Counted from the stretch's first letter, positions 1-8,358 are shown. The stretch: 31,066 nucleotides of DNA from Neocallimastix lanati (nom. inval.) (GCA_016946835.1 JACVTC010000412.1:1-31066); one strand, 5' to 3'. Numbers and translations: made by a program. The notes: generated by a model from the sequence alone, not told the origin.

Positions 1-400
1 CCCTAACCCTAACCCTAACCCCTAACCCCTAACCCTAACCTAACCCTAACCCTAACCCCTAACCCCTAACCCTAACCCCTAACCCTAACCCCTAACCCCT
101 AACCCTAACCCTAACCCTAACCCCTAAACCCTAACCCTAACCCTAACCCCTAACCCCTAACCCCTAAACCCCTAACCCTAACCCTAACCCTAACCCTAAC
201 CCCTAACCCTAACCCCTAACCCTAACCCCTAACCCAACCTAACCCCTAACCCCTAACCCCTAACCCTAACCCCTAACCCTAACCCTTAACCCCCCTACCC
301 CTAACCCCTAACCCCTAACCCCTAACCCCTAACCCCTAACCCCTAACCCTAACCCTAACCCCTAACCCCTAACCCTAACCTAACCCTAACCCTAACCCCT
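1..400. repeat. Telomeric repeat tract, C-rich strand
   Basis: This is an irregular tandem array of CCCTAA and CCCCTAA, with occasional CCTAA, CCCTAAA and damaged units (for example near 233-240 and 286-300). The C-rich strand reads 5' to 3' from the left edge, so the G-rich strand (TTAGGG/TTAGGGG) points outward, as expected at a left chromosome end. The tract stops sharply at about position 400, where A/T-rich unique DNA starts. Mixed 6- and 7-nt units are known where telomerase copies its template imprecisely. Some of the irregularity could instead come from long-read consensus errors. Confidence 0.97.
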
Positions 401-536
401 TATTTTTTTAATAATAAAGAAATTTAGAGTATAAATATCTTTTGTTTTTTTTTAAAATATTTTTTCCGTATTAATGAGTATTCGTTTGCAATATTCATTA
501 TATCAAAATAAAATAAAATATATTTAAATAATTCGC
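401..536. other. AT-rich telomere-adjacent spacer
   Basis: This is A/T-rich sequence directly inside the telomere with no open frame of note. It contains a short AAAAT-like run at about 507-520. I see no gene in it. Confidence 0.5.
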
Positions 537-568
537 CCAGAATTCAGGTTTTTTAACCTGTTTTCTGG
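537..568. other. Hairpin-forming inverted repeat at the start of the subtelomeric block
   Basis: Two 14-nt arms, 537-550 (CCAGAATTCAGGTT) and 555-568 (AACCTGTTTTCTGG), pair at 12 of 14 positions around a TTTT loop. The hairpin marks the change from AT-rich spacer to the T/G-rich repeat block. Its function is unknown. Confidence 0.5.
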
Positions 569-960
569 AATGTCTTTAAACTCTTCCAGTTGACACTTTT
601 GTTAGCTGGACTCTTTTTGATTTAAACTCCGGTTCTCACTTTTGATTACTGGAATGTAATCTCTCCGGTTTCCTTTTGGAATGATTTTTTGGTTCCTTTT
701 GGTTTTCAGGATTTCTGTTGTCTTGCTGAACTCTCCGGTTTACTCTTTGTTGGTTTGCTGGATTCTCTTTCGGTTATTCTTCTGGTTACTTGATTGGTTG
801 TTGGATTCTCGTTTGCTTATTCTCCAGGGTACTCCTTTGATTCAGAGTTCTTGTCTTTTAGTTCTCTTGTCTATTCTTTGGGTTATTCTGGATTCTTTGG
901 ATCCCTTTTTTTGGTTCTCGGTTCTCCGACCTTACCTTCTTGGGATGTATTTTCTTTATT
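556..960. repeat. Subtelomeric T/G-rich degenerate repeat block
   Basis: This roughly 400-bp stretch differs strongly in composition from its surroundings: very T-rich on the plus strand, with much more G and C than the flanks. A loose motif built on CTGGA-TCT followed by CCGGTT or TTGGTT recurs at irregular 40-60 bp spacing, for example near 564, 607, 650, 758, 804 and 888. Long open frames here result from the skewed composition and show no protein character. It is most likely a decayed subtelomeric repeat. Confidence 0.5.
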
Positions 961-1049
961 CTCTATGATTGTTATAATAATTAACAATACTTTTAATTAA
1001 TTATTATTTATTTAATAATTAATTATTTTATTATTATAATAATCTATTT

Positions 1050-1345
1050 AATAAACTTATGTATAATTGTTATTATTTATATAATAACAATATTTTTTAA
1101 TCAAAATTGTTTGATTATTATTTCTCATAATAATAATCTTCTATAAAATCATGTATTAATTATTATTATTTTCATAATAATAATAATTTTCTATTTTAAA
1201 ATGTATTATTTATTAACTCATGTATTAATTATTATTTCTCATAATAATTATAAACTCATGTATTAATTATTATTTTTATAATAATTATAAACTCATGTAT
1301 TAATTATTATTTTACAATAATAATTACTTAATATTTAAAGTTATT
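1050..1345. repeat. Tandem hairpin repeats (about 37-38 bp units)
   Basis: Near-identical units beginning AACTCATGTATTAATTATTA start at 1215, 1253 and 1290, a period of 37-38 bp. Each unit is itself an inverted repeat (ATTAATTATTATT against AATAATTAT). More diverged relatives lie upstream near 1054 and 1147. The region would fold into a row of AT-rich hairpins. It is non-coding and its role is unknown. Confidence 0.6.
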
Positions 1346-1625
1346 ATTCGCTTGCTATAATTATTATTATTTTCTTAATAATAATTCTCTAGAATAGTAT
1401 AGAATTCTTTGTTACAAATAGAATAGTTTAAAAATCTTAGAATAGATTTTAATATCTAAAATAAAAATCTTATTTTCTATTATTATTTGTTTAAAATAAT
1501 AATAGTCGCTAGAATAGTTTAATAATTAAACTTCTTGAAAATCAATAATGATTTTTCTTAAATTATATATACATTAATAATGTATTAACTATTTTGATTA
1601 ATTTTATTAAATAAAATTATAACGT
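1346..1625. other. AT-rich subtelomeric spacer without a gene
   Basis: This is A/T-rich DNA with short repeats such as AATAGTTTA and AATAATAAT. No coding character is seen. It separates the hairpin repeats from the broken end of the RPB2-like frame. Confidence 0.4.
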
Positions 1626-2273
1626 TTAAAACCTAACCCCTAATAATGAATAATAAACTCTAATATCTAATAAGGTATATCTTTTCATATTGCTTAATTT
1701 TTTTTCTCGACTTTTATTTGAAAATCTATAATGGATATCAATATTAGTGTATTCATTGTTTAAATCCACATAATTTTCATTCCCTAAATTATGGTAATCC
1801 AATTTAACCTTTTCCTTTTTTTCTTTACTTCTTGTAGATTGCTTTAACATAATCTTTTTTAAATATACAATGTAACTATAATCGGTAAACATCTCCAGAG
1901 ATTGAAATTTTCCCTTTTCATTACATTCCTTATACTCAATGCGATTCTCCTTATAAACAAAAAAAGGCGTACAAAATATTTCTTGTGAAATAATCACTTT
2001 TTCAATCCCATCTACAACGAATACTCCGTCGATTGGTGCTGGTATTTTAATTTCATAATCATCATGAATTAATGATATATAGTATGTCTTTTTCTCTACC
2101 ATCAAATGATCATACTCTACCTCCGGAATAGAAATAGTTAAAGGATTTAATTTAGGTAGCTTTTTTTCTAAAAATACTTTAATATCATACAACTTTTTTA
2201 TAAATAATTTATCTATATTAGCATAGACATTATATTGATTTATAAATTTTGCCAAATAATTATTCTCGCTCAT
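1626..2273 (-). CDS. RNA polymerase second-largest subunit (RPB2-like), N-terminal fragment of 215 aa
   Basis: The key evidence is residues 83-98, GVFVVDGIEKVIISQE. This matches the RPB2/beta-subunit protrusion signature G-x-F-[IV]-[IV]-x-G-x-E-K-V-[IL]-I-x-Q-E. The preceding 80 residues are short for a cellular RPB2, as in compact viral or plasmid polymerases. Known RPB2 proteins are roughly 1,100-1,200 residues, so only the N-terminal fifth remains. The lobe, fork, hybrid-binding and wall domains are absent. The frame ends in L211-G-V-R-F-stop. The codons for L211 to R214 are TTA GGG GTT AGG, a telomere-like 12-mer (1632-1643 on the plus strand), so the gene looks truncated by chromosome breakage. 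The ATG at 2273 shares its CATG with the ATG of the divergent UDG gene. It is probably a non-functional remnant of a virus-like polymerase gene whose RPB1 partner starts at 28933. I am sure of the motif and less sure of the exact lineage. Confidence 0.66.
   Translation of the reverse strand: MSENNYLAKFINQYNVYANIDKLFIKKLYDIKVFLEKKLPKLNPLTISIPEVEYDHLMVEKKTYYISLIHDDYEIKIPAPIDGVFVVDGIEKVIISQEIFCTPFFVYKENRIEYKECNEKGKFQSLEMFTDYSYIVYLKKIMLKQSTRSKEKKEKVKLDYHNLGNENYVDLNNEYTNIDIHYRFSNKSREKKLSNMKRYTLLDIRVYYSLLGVRF
1632..1643. repeat. Interstitial telomere-like 12-mer at the RPB2 break
   Basis: The plus strand reads CCTAACCCCTAA, two telomeric units identical to sequence found in the terminal tract (minus strand TTAGGGGTTAGG). 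It sits exactly at the 3' end of the truncated RPB2-like frame, four codons before the stop. This is what a healed chromosome end that later became internal would leave. It could also be the natural RPB2 sequence that acted as a telomerase seed. Confidence 0.65.
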
Positions 2274-2889
2274 GTCATGGAATGATTTCTTTATTAAAAA
2301 TTCAAAATTAATTAATCATATATTAAATCAGTTGAAAACAACGTATTACACACCACCTTTGGAACATATATTTGCTATTTTTAAGTATATACCATTGGAG
2401 AAAGTTAAAGTGGTGATGATTGGTGATGAACCCTACCAAAAATCATGTGATAGAAGCGATATTGCATTTGCAACACGAAATTCCACTCCTCCTCTTCTAT
2501 TGAAACGTATATTTCAAAATATGGAAAGTACGGTAACTTCCTTTAAACGACCAATAGATTACCATTTAGATCAATGGCTTGAAAATGGAATATTTTTATG
2601 CAATTTTTGTTTTACCCGTCCTGTAGTCGATACTATTCCTTTTCATTATTACCTTCTATGGGAACCGTTCATTAACAATTTAGTACAATATATCTCTAAT
2701 CATCATTCTGTGGTTTTCTTATTATTTGGCTCTAAAGCCATTTCTTTACGTAAATCAATTAATGAAATAAAATCTTCAGTAGTCGAAGTTCCTCATCCAA
2801 TCAATGAATATACTAAATTTAAAAATTCAAAATGCTTCATTAAAGCAAGAGAACTTGCTGGTGAAATTGGTTTTACTTTTGAATGGTAA
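2272..2889 (+). CDS. Uracil-DNA glycosylase (family 1/viral type), divergent, 205 aa
   Basis: The family removes uracil from DNA. In poxviruses the homologue is also a polymerase processivity partner. The family landmarks appear in order. The motif A region is G51-D-E-P-Y-Q56, where typical enzymes have GQDPYH. It is followed by S-D-I-A-F-A and P-P-x-L-L-K-R-I-F, matching the GLxFS and PPSLxNIF segments. Next come W-L-E-N-G-I-F-L-C-N with N111, then V-F-L-L-F-G-S-K-A (FLLWGxxA), H175-P-I-N (HPSP loop), and C-F-x-K-A-x-E-L with a C-terminal F-E-W, matching the family's IDW-type end. Length is normal for a compact UDG. The ATG at 2272 is supported because the conserved W-x-x-F start of the family follows at once. 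Its odd points are Glu53 in place of the water-activating Asp, Gln56 in place of His, and HPIN in place of HPSP. Activity may therefore be reduced, altered or lost. It is co-located with the viral-type polymerase and capping genes. Confidence 0.85.
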   Translation: MSWNDFFIKNSKLINHILNQLKTTYYTPPLEHIFAIFKYIPLEKVKVVMIGDEPYQKSCDRSDIAFATRNSTPPLLLKRIFQNMESTVTSFKRPIDYHLDQWLENGIFLCNFCFTRPVVDTIPFHYYLLWEPFINNLVQYISNHHSVVFLLFGSKAISLRKSINEIKSSVVEVPHPINEYTKFKNSKCFIKARELAGEIGFTFEW

Positions 2890-3457
2890 AAACAGTGAAA
2901 ATATTTGTATATATATTTTTTTTTAATTTATTAATAATATTTTATAAATAACATGTACAAAAATTATAAAATAATTAATAATAAATTTAATAATAAAAAT
3001 ATTTTTTTTAAAAACCAAAAACCAAAAACCAAAAAAAAAAATATTTATATATATATTTATAAATGTTAAAGAAAATTTTATGTTAATAATTTTTTAAAAT
3101 TTTAAAATAACCAAATAAAAAATTGTATTATTTTATATATTTATATTTTTTTATTATAACTCAAAAATATTAAAAATTTTTTTTATAATCATAAAATAAA
3201 GGTATAATATATTAGTCATACATTTATAAATTGATATTTCTGTATTTCATATTTATTAATTAAAAAATAGAAAATAAAAATATTTATTTATTCATAATAT
3301 TAAACATTTATTTATATATTCGTAAATTGTGTATTCTTAAATTTTTTATAAATTTATTTTATAAAAATAAATATTTTTTAAATAAAATAGTAATGGAAAA
3401 TATTTATACTTTATATATACGAATATTAAGTATTTAAATTTATAAAAAAAAATTATT
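2890..3457. other. AT-rich intergenic region between UDG and capping enzyme
   Basis: This 568-bp stretch is almost pure A/T. It has a short ACCAAAA direct repeat near 3014-3030 (three near copies of AAACCA) and long A and T runs. No open frame of protein character is seen. The capping-enzyme promoter probably lies in the last 100 bp, but no specific motif can be assigned. Confidence 0.5.
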
Positions 3458-6316
3458 ATGAATTCATTTATACCATCTATTAATTATTCGTCATTAGAAA
3501 AACAAAATAGTTTATTTGATATTTTAGAATATATATATGAACAAATAAACATTATTAAAAGTAATTCTTTTTTCAACGATAAAATTTGTAGTTTTGAATT
3601 AGAATTTAGACTTCGTAGAAAATATGTGAATATAGATTTAAAAGATTTTCTTAATGATAATTCTTGTCAATATTCTGAATTTTCTTACAATGAAAATTCA
3701 AAAACACGATATAGAATAATATGTAATTCAACTTATCCCTGTACTGAAAATGAGAACGAAAATGAAACGACAATAACTCCAACTTCACAAAATGAGTTCC
3801 AGTTTATGGATATTTCTAAATTTTTAAATTATTTAGAAATCAATAAAGACCAAGAAATTACAGAAACCCTAAATAATCATATGGAATATACTAAAAAAAT
3901 TACCATGATGACATTTTATTATTTTATATTTAAAATTAATCTTAGTATCGAAGTATTGTTAGATTCATCACAAATTAAAAGGTATTTAAAAATTGAAGAC
4001 AAAAGTAAAATTGAAAGTAAAAGCATAATTAAAAGTGGAAATAGTAAAAATATTAAAATAGAAATATTAAATCAAAGTAATTATAAATATGAAAATATTA
4101 CCAATAAAAATGATAACAACAATAATGACAGTATATTCAATAAAGACAGTGTATTCAGTAATGACAGTATTATCAATAAAGACAGTGTATTCAATAATGA
4201 CAGTATTATCAATAAAGAAAGTGTATTCAATAATAACAGTATTATCAATAATGACAGTAATTTAAAAACAGAAAGCAAGTACATTGAAAAGAATAAATCA
4301 GAAAAAGAGATCACAGAATATGCAATATATAAAGAAATGAACGATATAGATGCAAAATTTTCATTATCTATTTTAAAATATATTACACCTATTACTAAGA
4401 AAAGACGATCTTTTATGATGAAAAATGGTGCTCTTATTGATATGACAGTTTTTGATGATAAGAATCAATTAGAAATTGAATTTATGAATAATACTTATCT
4501 TGAAAAAGATAATATTATGAATATGATTCATTCGATTATGGTATCGTTAGATTGCTCAAATTTCATTCTGGATTATTTATTTTTTTTGATGCCAAATTAT
4601 GAATTTCAGAAACCAATCACTCCTTCGTTAGATATTTTATATAAAGAAGCAAAAAATTTAATAAACGATACATTTTATATAGCGGCTAAAACGGATGGAT
4701 TTCGTCGATTGATAATCATAATAAATAATTTGATGTTTAGTATTTCAGAAAACTTTCATGTAGAATATATTTGTCAAACAAAGGCCGATAATCATATGGT
4801 ATTAGATTGTGAATACCTCAATGGTAAATTCATTCCGTTTGACTTAATTTATTATAATGATGAAGATTTGAGACATAAATCTTATTCCGATAGAATAAAT
4901 ATTATGAACGCTATTAACTTTGAAGAATTCAATAACAAAATAATAAAAAAAAATATTACTAAATGTTCCTCTTTTTCGGAATTACAAAATTTCATAATTT
5001 CGTTTAATAAATTTGACAATCCATCTATACCAAATGACGGTATCATTATTACAAATGGACAATCATCCTATTACGACAATGTAAAAGTTTATAAAATTAA
5101 AACTAGAAATACAGTAGATTTACGATTTAATGGAAGATACTTTTATGCTCGAGATCATTTAATTAAAAAATCAACAGTAAATTTACCATTCTCGGAATAT
5201 AAAGAAGTGTGCCTACGCTATCATCAACATAAAAAATTTTATTCAATAAAAAATATGAAAAATGTTCCAAATAATAAAGATAATAATAGAAATAATAATA
5301 AAAATAATAATAACAAAAGTAATACAGAAATAATAGATAATAAATTTTATTGTTATTATTATCGTAAACAAGTTGAAATGATTAATGATGTACCAACTAA
5401 AACACGTATTGTTACTTATCATTTAGTCAGAGAAAAAAAAGTCCCATTCATTGTGGAAATTAATTTAGACAACAATTCATTCGTTAAAGAGCGGAAAGAC
5501 AAATATACTTCTAATAGCATAAACACCTTTAATAGTATACTAATTGCTTCCTACCAAAAAGTAAATCTTGAAATATTTACACCTTCTTCAACTGTTTTAA
5601 TGCGTAAATATCACAATATCATTAAGCAAAATATTCTTCATAAATACAAAGGTAATCTATTAGATATAGGAACAGGAAATGGTGGTGATCTTCACAAGTG
5701 GAAAAATTTCCGCAAAATTGTTTGTGTTGAACCTGACCGTGAAAAAATAAAAGTTATGAAGGAACGTATTTCTAAATCCGAAATTCGTAATCGTATATCA
5801 ATACTACAAAATATCATTCAGAATGTAGAATTAAACGATATTTATGATGTTGCTACTTGCTTTTTCGCTTTAAATGACTTTACGTACAGAGATATTGATA
5901 ATATGCTTAAAAATATCGGTAGAAATATCAATGGAACTTTTGTAATTCTTTTTTTCGACAGTAAGTCATTTAAAGAAAATATTGAATCATCCTCAATCCT
6001 ATATAAAAAATGTATTATAGATGACATTACTCCTATTAAAAACTTATTAGATAAGGAATCTCCTATTTATTTATTAGGTACTTTAAGATATCTTCATAAA
6101 GAATGTGATAATATAATGTTAGTTAATATACATAATTCAAACGTTATAAATCATTACGAAAATGCCATTCATAGTGAAAAAATAATTGAAATATTCAAAA
6201 AACATCATTTCAACATTACTAATCACTACCAAATAGAACCATTTTCTTTTCTTGACTCATCTCAAAAGTTGTACTCTTCTTATTTGAAAGTAATCGAATT
6301 CTCAAACGTGGACTAA
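3458..6316 (+). CDS. mRNA capping enzyme: RNA triphosphatase, guanylyltransferase and cap N7-methyltransferase, 952 aa
   Basis: One chain appears to carry all three cap-forming activities, the arrangement of ASFV-type, poxvirus large-subunit and cytoplasmic-plasmid capping enzymes. The N-terminal triphosphatase shows the paired acidic strands E47-L-E49-F-R51 and E339-I-E341-F of the tunnel-type, metal-dependent family. The guanylyltransferase has the lysine nucleophile in K411-T-D-G414 (KxDG), motif III L449-D-C-E-Y, motif IV D527-G-I-I-I-T, and motif V K546-I-K-T then T552-V-D-L. The methyltransferase has the SAM-binding loop D736-I-G-T-G-N-G-G-D744, an acidic V-E-P-D at the end of strand 2, and C801-F-F-A-L-N-D-F near the cap-binding motif. 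Two low-complexity insertions, residues about 215-275 (Asn/Ser/Asp repeats) and about 605-625 (Asn/Lys-rich), are unusual for viral enzymes and resemble host-style expansions. No frameshift or stop interrupts it, so it could still be active. The start ATG follows A-rich sequence. Confidence 0.9.
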   Translation: MNSFIPSINYSSLEKQNSLFDILEYIYEQINIIKSNSFFNDKICSFELEFRLRRKYVNIDLKDFLNDNSCQYSEFSYNENSKTRYRIICNSTYPCTENENENETTITPTSQNEFQFMDISKFLNYLEINKDQEITETLNNHMEYTKKITMMTFYYFIFKINLSIEVLLDSSQIKRYLKIEDKSKIESKSIIKSGNSKNIKIEILNQSNYKYENITNKNDNNNNDSIFNKDSVFSNDSIINKDSVFNNDSIINKESVFNNNSIINNDSNLKTESKYIEKNKSEKEITEYAIYKEMNDIDAKFSLSILKYITPITKKRRSFMMKNGALIDMTVFDDKNQLEIEFMNNTYLEKDNIMNMIHSIMVSLDCSNFILDYLFFLMPNYEFQKPITPSLDILYKEAKNLINDTFYIAAKTDGFRRLIIIINNLMFSISENFHVEYICQTKADNHMVLDCEYLNGKFIPFDLIYYNDEDLRHKSYSDRINIMNAINFEEFNNKIIKKNITKCSSFSELQNFIISFNKFDNPSIPNDGIIITNGQSSYYDNVKVYKIKTRNTVDLRFNGRYFYARDHLIKKSTVNLPFSEYKEVCLRYHQHKKFYSIKNMKNVPNNKDNNRNNNKNNNNKSNTEIIDNKFYCYYYRKQVEMINDVPTKTRIVTYHLVREKKVPFIVEINLDNNSFVKERKDKYTSNSINTFNSILIASYQKVNLEIFTPSSTVLMRKYHNIIKQNILHKYKGNLLDIGTGNGGDLHKWKNFRKIVCVEPDREKIKVMKERISKSEIRNRISILQNIIQNVELNDIYDVATCFFALNDFTYRDIDNMLKNIGRNINGTFVILFFDSKSFKENIESSSILYKKCIIDDITPIKNLLDKESPIYLLGTLRYLHKECDNIMLVNIHNSNVINHYENAIHSEKIIEIFKKHHFNITNHYQIEPFSFLDSSQKLYSSYLKVIEFSNVD
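4116..4262 (+). repeat. In-frame minisatellite in the capping enzyme
   Basis: Degenerate units reading about AATGACAGTATTATCAATAA and AAGACAGTGTATTCAATAA alternate five to six times. They encode N-D-S-I-I-N-K-D-S-V-F-N type repeats within residues about 220-268. They lie between the first and second acidic strands of the triphosphatase domain, probably in a surface loop. All copies stay in frame. Confidence 0.75.
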
Positions 6317-6531
6317 TTAATTTTTTTATTAAAAAAAAATGTATTTTAAAAAAGAAATAATAAATTATATTAAAATATCATATAAATCTTTTTATAATAT
6401 TTTTTTAAAATAAAAAATAAATTATAATATTTATAATAATTTATAAGATAGGACGTAATATAAAATAATTTTTAACATTTAAGAGTGTATTAAATTATAA
6501 TAAAAATTAATTTTTGAATAAATATATGTAT

Positions 6532-6534
<3 letters not shown>

Positions 6535-6568
<34 letters not shown>
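6535..6568. repeat. (AT)n microsatellite
   Basis: Seventeen uninterrupted AT dinucleotides lie in the convergent intergenic region. Confidence 0.95.
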
Positions 6569-7099
6569 CAAAAAATATTCTTATTATGATTATGAAGTTA
6601 TTTTATTTTTTAATAGTAATTAATTATATTTTTATATATAAATATATTTTTATATCTGAGAATACAAAAATGCTCATTAAATAATGTAAAATTTTGTTTA
6701 TTTTTATTAATGATACCTTTCATATATTTAACCAAATTGCCTCATTTTTGAGGTTAATTTTAACAAATTAAAATATGAAATGAAAAACTCTGATAACTAA
6801 AGTAAAATATTCTTATTAATCTATATTGACTTTAATAATATCTTGTCATATATAATTATTATCTTATATTTAAATTCTTTTTGTTATTATATTTACTATG
6901 ATCTTTAAATACAACATATAAATAAAATTTTAAAAAAGCATGCCTTAATATAAAAATTTATTTTTATAAAAATAAAATATTTTTTAAAGAAAAATAATTA
7001 TATATTTTTACATTTAAATATTTATTAATATTATTTTTTAAATATATCTTTATTTTATTTTATTTAATTTTTCAATTTCTTTCAAATTAAATTTAACTT

Positions 7100-7135
7100 A
7101 AATAATTTATAACTTAATTAAGTTATAAATTATTT
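7100..7135. other. Perfect 36-bp palindrome
   Basis: The left arm AAATAATTTATAACTTAA (7100-7117) is followed with no loop by its exact reverse complement (7118-7135). The sequence could extrude as a cruciform, or act as a symmetric terminator between two convergent genes. Confidence 0.85.
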
Positions 7136-7644
7136 GAATAATAATAAAAAATAAAAAGAAAAAAAATAAAATAAAAACAAAAAAAAAAAAAAAACATATA
7201 AATAGATATTTTTTTTTGTTTATCTAAAAATATATCGAGTAGTAAAAATTTGGTATTGAATTTTAAAAAAATATCTTATTTGTTTAGATATTTTACTTGT
7301 AACTTTTTATATAAAATGTAATAGATTTTATTTTATTTTTATTTTTATAGAGAGTAAAAAATATTTATTTATTATTATTTATATATCAATATTTTTTTCA
7401 AATATATACATTTGTTTTATTAAACTTGATAGAATTTTTCTTTTTTTATTTTTTTTTTAATTTAATCTTTTATTACTTTCTTTAATTTATTCTATTATAA
7501 TTAATTTATTTTATTAATTATTATTTTCTAATTTGTTATTATTTTAATTATTAGAATTTTATTATTAAATATTTTAATATAAACTAAAACTATAGTTTAT
7601 TATTTGTTATTTATACGTTTAGTAATACACTTTATTATTTATTA

Positions 7645-8358
7645 TTATATTATTATAATAAGGGGTACTAATGAAGATAAAATTGATAAAATTAATATAA
7701 CACTACTTTTTTTAATAGTATCAGCATCACTTGTAATTTGTAAAGATGTATTTTGTAAAAATCTACAATCGTCACTTTCTAATTTTTTAACTACATTATT
7801 ATATGAATTTAATTCATGATAGTTAAATGCTCCTTCAGTAAATGATAAATTTTCGTAAGTTAATAAATGATCGATTTTAATTTTTTTAGCTACTTTAATA
7901 AAAGAGTCCGCACAAATTTTTGATTTACAAGTATCCTTTATAAAATCATAATCATAATCTTCACTTATCACAAATATACCAAGTGGGCATAAATTATCTT
8001 CTTCATCGGTTAAACAAGTTAATTCTTTAATAATGGTCATATATTCTATATTAATTGGTTGATAGTATTCTTTAATTGTAGGTTCATTTTTACAGTTTGG
8101 AAGATAATTTAATGGATTTTTATAAAAATTTTGACATTTTTCAGATTTAAAAGTAGAACATAATTGTTTATAATTAGTTTTAGTAACTTCATCCATACAT
8201 TCAATATATTCCGAAATATTTAGCTCTTCAGTACAGGCTTCACTTAATCCTTCATTAAACAAGTCTTCATTAAAAGTTGCACCTCTTTTTACATTAATAC
8301 TGTTAACATTACAAGAACTAACGATTACTAAATAAAAAAACAAATAAATAATTTTCAT
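7645..8358 (-). CDS. Small Cys-rich secreted protein, probably GPI-anchored, 237 aa
   Basis: I do not recognise the family. Residues 1 to about 16 form a hydrophobic signal peptide (M-K-I-I-Y-L-F-F-Y-L-V-I-V). A Lys-Arg pair at about residues 24-25 (I-N-V-K-R-G) follows and fits a kexin cleavage. The mature part has ten cysteines spread over about 170 residues, consistent with a disulfide-bonded extracellular domain. The C-terminus is a small polar spacer (T-S-D-A-D-T) and then a strongly hydrophobic tail of about 18 residues ending in four isoleucines, which is the layout of a GPI-anchor signal. A cell-wall or plasma-membrane surface protein is the likely fate. A single C-terminal transmembrane anchor is the alternative. 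It is convergent with the capping enzyme and lies on the same strand as the next gene, 863 bp away. Confidence 0.75.
   Translation of the reverse strand: MKIIYLFFYLVIVSSCNVNSINVKRGATFNEDLFNEGLSEACTEELNISEYIECMDEVTKTNYKQLCSTFKSEKCQNFYKNPLNYLPNCKNEPTIKEYYQPINIEYMTIIKELTCLTDEEDNLCPLGIFVISEDYDYDFIKDTCKSKICADSFIKVAKKIKIDHLLTYENLSFTEGAFNYHELNSYNNVVKKLESDDCRFLQNTSLQITSDADTIKKSSVILILSILSSLVPLIIII

Larger units (their letters stand above)
6317..7644. other. Long AT-rich convergent intergenic region
   Basis: This gap of about 1.3 kb lies between the 3' ends of two convergent genes, the capping enzyme (plus) and the GPI-type protein (minus). It holds an AT dinucleotide run, a small hairpin at 6738-6753 (CCTCA/TGAGG stem) and a perfect 36-bp palindrome. 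No coding sequence is recognised. Confidence 0.6.

Noticed and set aside
681-1000. Two overlapping plus-strand open frames of 68 and 95 codons in the subtelomere
   Set aside because: They result from a T-rich skew that yields only Leu, Phe, Ser and Val. They overlap each other and the degenerate repeat, and have no domain-like character.
1626-6316. A cytoplasmic linear (killer-type) plasmid as the source of the viral block
   Set aside because: Such plasmids carry capping and RNA polymerase genes, but as far as I know not a UDG, and their RNA polymerase is usually one fused chain. Here RPB1 and RPB2 are separate. It is less likely but not excluded.
7604-7819. Plus-strand 71-codon frame opposite the GPI-type protein
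   Set aside because: It is antisense to the C-terminus of a convincing secreted protein, and its composition follows from that strand.
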